Assembly (NCBI GenBank): GCA_021799755.1
Contig: JAJYZU010000008.1
Coordinates: forward strand, 1-18,395
Length of the DNA: 18,395 nucleotides
Origin: Thermoplasmata archaeon
Lineage (GTDB): Archaea > Thermoplasmatota > Thermoplasmata > Thermoplasmatales > Thermoplasmataceae
Direction: 5' to 3'
Part shown: one piece after another, positions 16,330 to 18,395 of the stretch
Position numbering within the stretch: position 1 is the first letter of the stretch
How the letters are laid out: every line of letters begins with the position of its first letter
Notes under the pieces: generated by a model
What the model saw: only the letters and a program-made list of their open reading frames with translations
What the model was told of the DNA's origin: nothing
Databases searched by the model: none
Translations under genes and position numbers: made by a program

Positions 16330-17253
16330 ATGACAAATAGAATTATGGTAATAGGTTCAACCGGATTAATAGGCAGATCACTGGTCAGGTTTCTTTCTGT
16401 CGGAGGAAATGATGTGGTGTCAGTCTCAAGAGAACCGGAGAAAGCCCGGAGAATGTTTCCCGGCCTCGTATCATACGAGAAACTTCCACTTGATCCAGAA
16501 GAAATAAGAAAGATTGCTGAGGGATCAAAAGCAGTTATAAATATGTCAGGTTCCTCAGCATTCGAGAAATACCCGGACTATGACAGAATTGTCAGGGAAA
16601 GCAGGGTTGAGTTGACGGAGCTAATATCTGCAGGGATTGCGCTGTGCGAAAATAAGCCGGAAGTATTCATCAACTCAAGCGCAAGCGGATACTATGGCCC
16701 CGGTGGTCCAGGCGACACGTTCACTGAGGAATCACCAGGGGGAAATGACTACTGGGGAAAACTGGTTAAAGACTGGGAATCTGCGACAAGAAAGGCTGAA
16801 GATGCAGGCGTGAGAACAGTGAAAATCAGGACCAGCGTGGTTCTCTCAGGGGACGGCGGTGCACTTTCACAGCTCGTTCCAGTGTTCAGGAAGCACCTTG
16901 GTGGATACATAAAGCCAGGTAACCAGTTCTTTTCATGGATTCACATAAATGATGAGATCGGCCTCATTGACTTTTCAATGCGGAATCGGGGCATATCGGG
17001 GGCAGTAAACGCAACTTCTCCCGGATACGTCACGTCAAGGGAATTCTTCAGTGCAATAGGCAAAGTAATGGGCAGGAAAGCCTCCATAGGAATCCCTGAG
17101 TTCATACTGAAGGCACGGGTGGGGAAAGCCTTCGAGTTGCTAGCAGCTGGCGGCAAAATAGTTCCCGAAAAGGTACTTAAGAATGGTTACCAGTTCAAAT
17201 ACACCGACGTTGAAAAAGCTCTATCCGACATCATTCCCGGGATGAATGCTTAA
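16330..17253 (+). CDS. TIGR01777-type (YfcH/SDR39U1-like) NAD(P)-dependent epimerase family protein
   Basis: Extended short-chain dehydrogenase fold of 307 residues. The nucleotide-binding loop is GSTGLIG at 9-15, VINMSGSS at 69-76 follows strand 4, and SSASGYYG at 116-123 is the hallmark of the TIGR01777 group, followed by YWGKLVKDWE (141-150) and VKIRTSVVLSGDGGAL. FSWIHINDEIG is the conserved post-catalytic block. The C-terminal DUF1731-like end (IPEFILKARVGKAFELLAAGGKIVPEKVLKNGYQFKY) is complete. The substrate is unknown for this family; some members are linked to nucleotide-sugar or cell-division phenotypes, but nothing here assigns a reaction. The 3' end overlaps or abuts the Nudix gene, so the two are co-transcribed. 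Confidence 0.88.
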   Translation: MTNRIMVIGSTGLIGRSLVRFLSVGGNDVVSVSREPEKARRMFPGLVSYEKLPLDPEEIRKIAEGSKAVINMSGSSAFEKYPDYDRIVRESRVELTELISAGIALCENKPEVFINSSASGYYGPGGPGDTFTEESPGGNDYWGKLVKDWESATRKAEDAGVRTVKIRTSVVLSGDGGALSQLVPVFRKHLGGYIKPGNQFFSWIHINDEIGLIDFSMRNRGISGAVNATSPGYVTSREFFSAIGKVMGRKASIGIPEFILKARVGKAFELLAAGGKIVPEKVLKNGYQFKYTDVEKALSDIIPGMNA

Positions 17254-17674
17254 GATGGCAAACTCAGGCAGGAAAATACAGGCAGTGGTGATCAGGAAAA
17301 GAGACGGGAAGGAAGCTCTTCTGGTGCACTATACTCCCCCCAAATCATACTGGGAAACTATAACAGGAAACGTCAACAGGAACGAATCTATTGAAGAAGG
17401 CCTTAAACGGGAACTCATGGAAGAGATTTCCCTTGACGATACACAATTGATCAAAACCTCTTACCTTTCATCTTTTGAATATGAAAAGAACGGAAACCAC
17501 TACAGGGAGGATATATTCTTGGTCGAGGCCTCTTCAAAATTTATCCCGGATATAGGACATAATCCAGACGGAGAGCATAATGCATACGGATGGTTCTCAT
17601 CAGAAGAAGCACTGAAACTCGTTCCCTGGCAAAACATGAAGGATTCCATAGTAAAGGCTCTCAACAGCGATTAG
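17246..17674 (+). CDS. Nudix hydrolase
   Basis: Hydrolyses a nucleoside diphosphate linked to some other group; the substrate is unknown. It has 142 residues from ATG 17246, or 139 from ATG 17255. Both starts are near a GGGATGA sequence and I cannot decide between them. The Nudix box runs from G41 to L63 (GNVNRNE-x7-RELMEEISL), with G41, E47, R55, E56, E59 and E60 in place, so the metal site is intact. The glycine usual near the end of the box is S62. YWETITGNV before it, FEYEKNGNHYREDIFLVEA, and HNAYGWFSSEEALKLV after it resemble the general fold, with the last close to the dihydroneopterin-triphosphatase-like group. The gene overlaps the SDR gene by eight bases if it starts at 17246. It faces the next gene with one base between stops. 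Confidence 0.9.
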   Translation: MLKMANSGRKIQAVVIRKRDGKEALLVHYTPPKSYWETITGNVNRNESIEEGLKRELMEEISLDDTQLIKTSYLSSFEYEKNGNHYREDIFLVEASSKFIPDIGHNPDGEHNAYGWFSSEEALKLVPWQNMKDSIVKALNSD

Positions 17675-17675
17675 A

Positions 17676-18323
17676 TCACTCGGGCTCCTGATCCAGAGGA
17701 AATCTTATGAAATTCATCAGCACCTCTGTCTTCTTGAACACATCAGCCCTGAAGATCACAGGTCTGTTGGAAGAAAGCCGCATTATCCACCCATGATTCG
17801 TTTTTAAGGAGTGGAGACTTCTTCTGAGCATGTACTTTATCATATTGCTATCCTCATCCTTTCCGTATACCGTTACGTTGACTATGAAAGAGTACCCCAG
17901 ACCCTTCAGAAGTTTATCGCTCCCCGATCTCAAAACGACCTCGTAAGCGATGGTGATTGATCCGGCGATCTTTGGCGCAGAAATGATTCTTGCGACAAAT
18001 TCTGGGTCAAAAAAGTCCTTGGTTTTTCTGTTTCTACGCGCATTTATCAACGTGAATTCATCGTTCCCAGGGCCAATATTTGGCTCAACCCTTTCAACGT
18101 AACAAGGATAAAGGGAAATGAAGAAGGAGGACATACGCCTGAGCGATCCGTCGCGATTGCTGCCAACATAGTAATTGATCGACTCCGGAGTGGAAACCGC
18201 CAGGAACCTGTTCTCCTCTCCGGGAAGCGGGGCAAGAAAATACGAGAATCTCCTGTAAATCGTGAGATCAGTTCTCTGATCAGGTTCAAAGAAGACCACG
18301 CGCCTCCATTTAATCCTCTCCAT
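17676..18323 (-). CDS. Protein of unknown function, possibly N-terminal HerA/VirB4-like domain
   Basis: I do not recognise the family with confidence. From ATG 18323 it has 215 residues; a TTG at 18338 would add five. It is soluble-looking, without membrane segments or signal peptide. It begins MERIKWRRVVFFEPDQRTDL and contains SSFFISLYPCYVERVEP (about 69-85), IAYEVVLRSGSDKL, FIVNVTVYGKDEDSNMIKYM, and ends LMNFIRFPLDQEPE. The order (a short beta-rich start, an SLYP-x-x-VE segment, a helical block, then a T-x-x-LMN-x-x-FP tail) recalls the part preceding the ATPase core in archaeal HerA/VirB4-like proteins. No Walker motif follows because the gene stops there. It is either a stand-alone domain or a shortened relative. 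The stop is one base from the Nudix stop. Confidence 0.6.
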   Translation of the reverse strand: MERIKWRRVVFFEPDQRTDLTIYRRFSYFLAPLPGEENRFLAVSTPESINYYVGSNRDGSLRRMSSFFISLYPCYVERVEPNIGPGNDEFTLINARRNRKTKDFFDPEFVARIISAPKIAGSITIAYEVVLRSGSDKLLKGLGYSFIVNVTVYGKDEDSNMIKYMLRRSLHSLKTNHGWIMRLSSNRPVIFRADVFKKTEVLMNFIRFPLDQEPE

Positions 18324-18341
18324 TTTTCGCCATATCAATGG

Positions 18342-18348
18342 TTAATAA
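18342..18348. promoter_or_regulatory. TATA-like box shared by two divergent genes
   Basis: TTAATAA reads as a near-TATA sequence on both strands (TTATTAA on the minus). Its centre is about 22 bases before the minus-strand ATG at 18323 and about 25 bases before a plus-strand ATG at 18370. Neither ATG has a convincing SD, so both may be leaderless. Promoter activity is inferred from spacing. Confidence 0.4.
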
Positions 18349-18369
18349 CTTTGTTTCGCATACTTGATA

Positions 18370-18395
18370 ATGGAATCTCAGACGAAGTTCGAGGA
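18370..18395 (+). CDS. Possible 5' end of a divergent gene, cut by window edge
   Basis: ATG 18370 opens a frame of eight full codons (MESQTKFE) to the right edge. It is supported only by the TATA-like box about 25 bases upstream and by the pattern of leaderless starts elsewhere in this window. Too short to name or verify. Confidence 0.3.

Noticed and set aside
1..18395. Searched for CRISPR arrays, insertion sequences, terminal repeats and defence genes.
   Set aside because: No regularly spaced repeats, transposase motifs or defence-type domains were found; the window is mostly well-ordered metabolic and energy genes.

Overview
The window looks like chromosomal DNA from a thermoplasmatal (Euryarchaeota) archaeon. 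It carries a full set of archaeal A-type ATP synthase genes. Start codons are preceded either by GGTGA/GGGAG-type Shine-Dalgarno (SD) sequences or, for first genes of transcripts, by a TATA-like box about 22-27 nt upstream, as expected for leaderless mRNAs. Arginine is mostly AGG/AGA. The lineage is inferred from gene content and style, not from a marker gene search.

Left third (1-7193, minus strand): a tightly packed operon glgB-glgE-treS-mak, transcribed from about 7193 down to the left edge, where mak runs off the window. Together these encode the GlgE route of alpha-glucan metabolism. TreS interconverts trehalose and maltose, maltokinase makes maltose-1-phosphate, GlgE adds the maltosyl units to alpha-1,4-glucan, and GlgB adds alpha-1,6 branches. 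The treS/mak junction is unusual. mak has no ATG or GTG near its start, and it lies one nucleotide out of frame with treS, directly behind an AAGGAGG sequence and the treS TGA. A +1 shift or a single-base indel would give a TreS-Mak fusion protein.

A 252-bp divergent intergenic region (7194-7445) follows, with promoter candidates for both sides, a repeated 9-mer and a possible 20-codon ORF. The middle (7446-15839, plus strand) is the ATP synthase operon in the order K-E-C-F-A-B-D-(56-aa membrane protein)-H-I. All nine usual subunits are present. AtpA has an uninterrupted P-loop, without the intein known in Thermoplasma. The 56-residue single-span protein between atpD and atpH is not a subunit I recognise.

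Right third (15840-18395): a short NfeD-like membrane/OB-fold protein, then an overlapping pair made of a TIGR01777-type nucleotide-sugar epimerase-like SDR and a Nudix hydrolase. Convergent to these is an unrecognised 215-aa protein that may resemble the N-terminal part of HerA/VirB4-like ATPases. A TATA-like box at 18342-18348 lies almost midway between the start of that gene and the start of a divergent ORF cut by the right edge.

No rRNA, tRNA, CRISPR array, insertion sequence or attachment site was seen.
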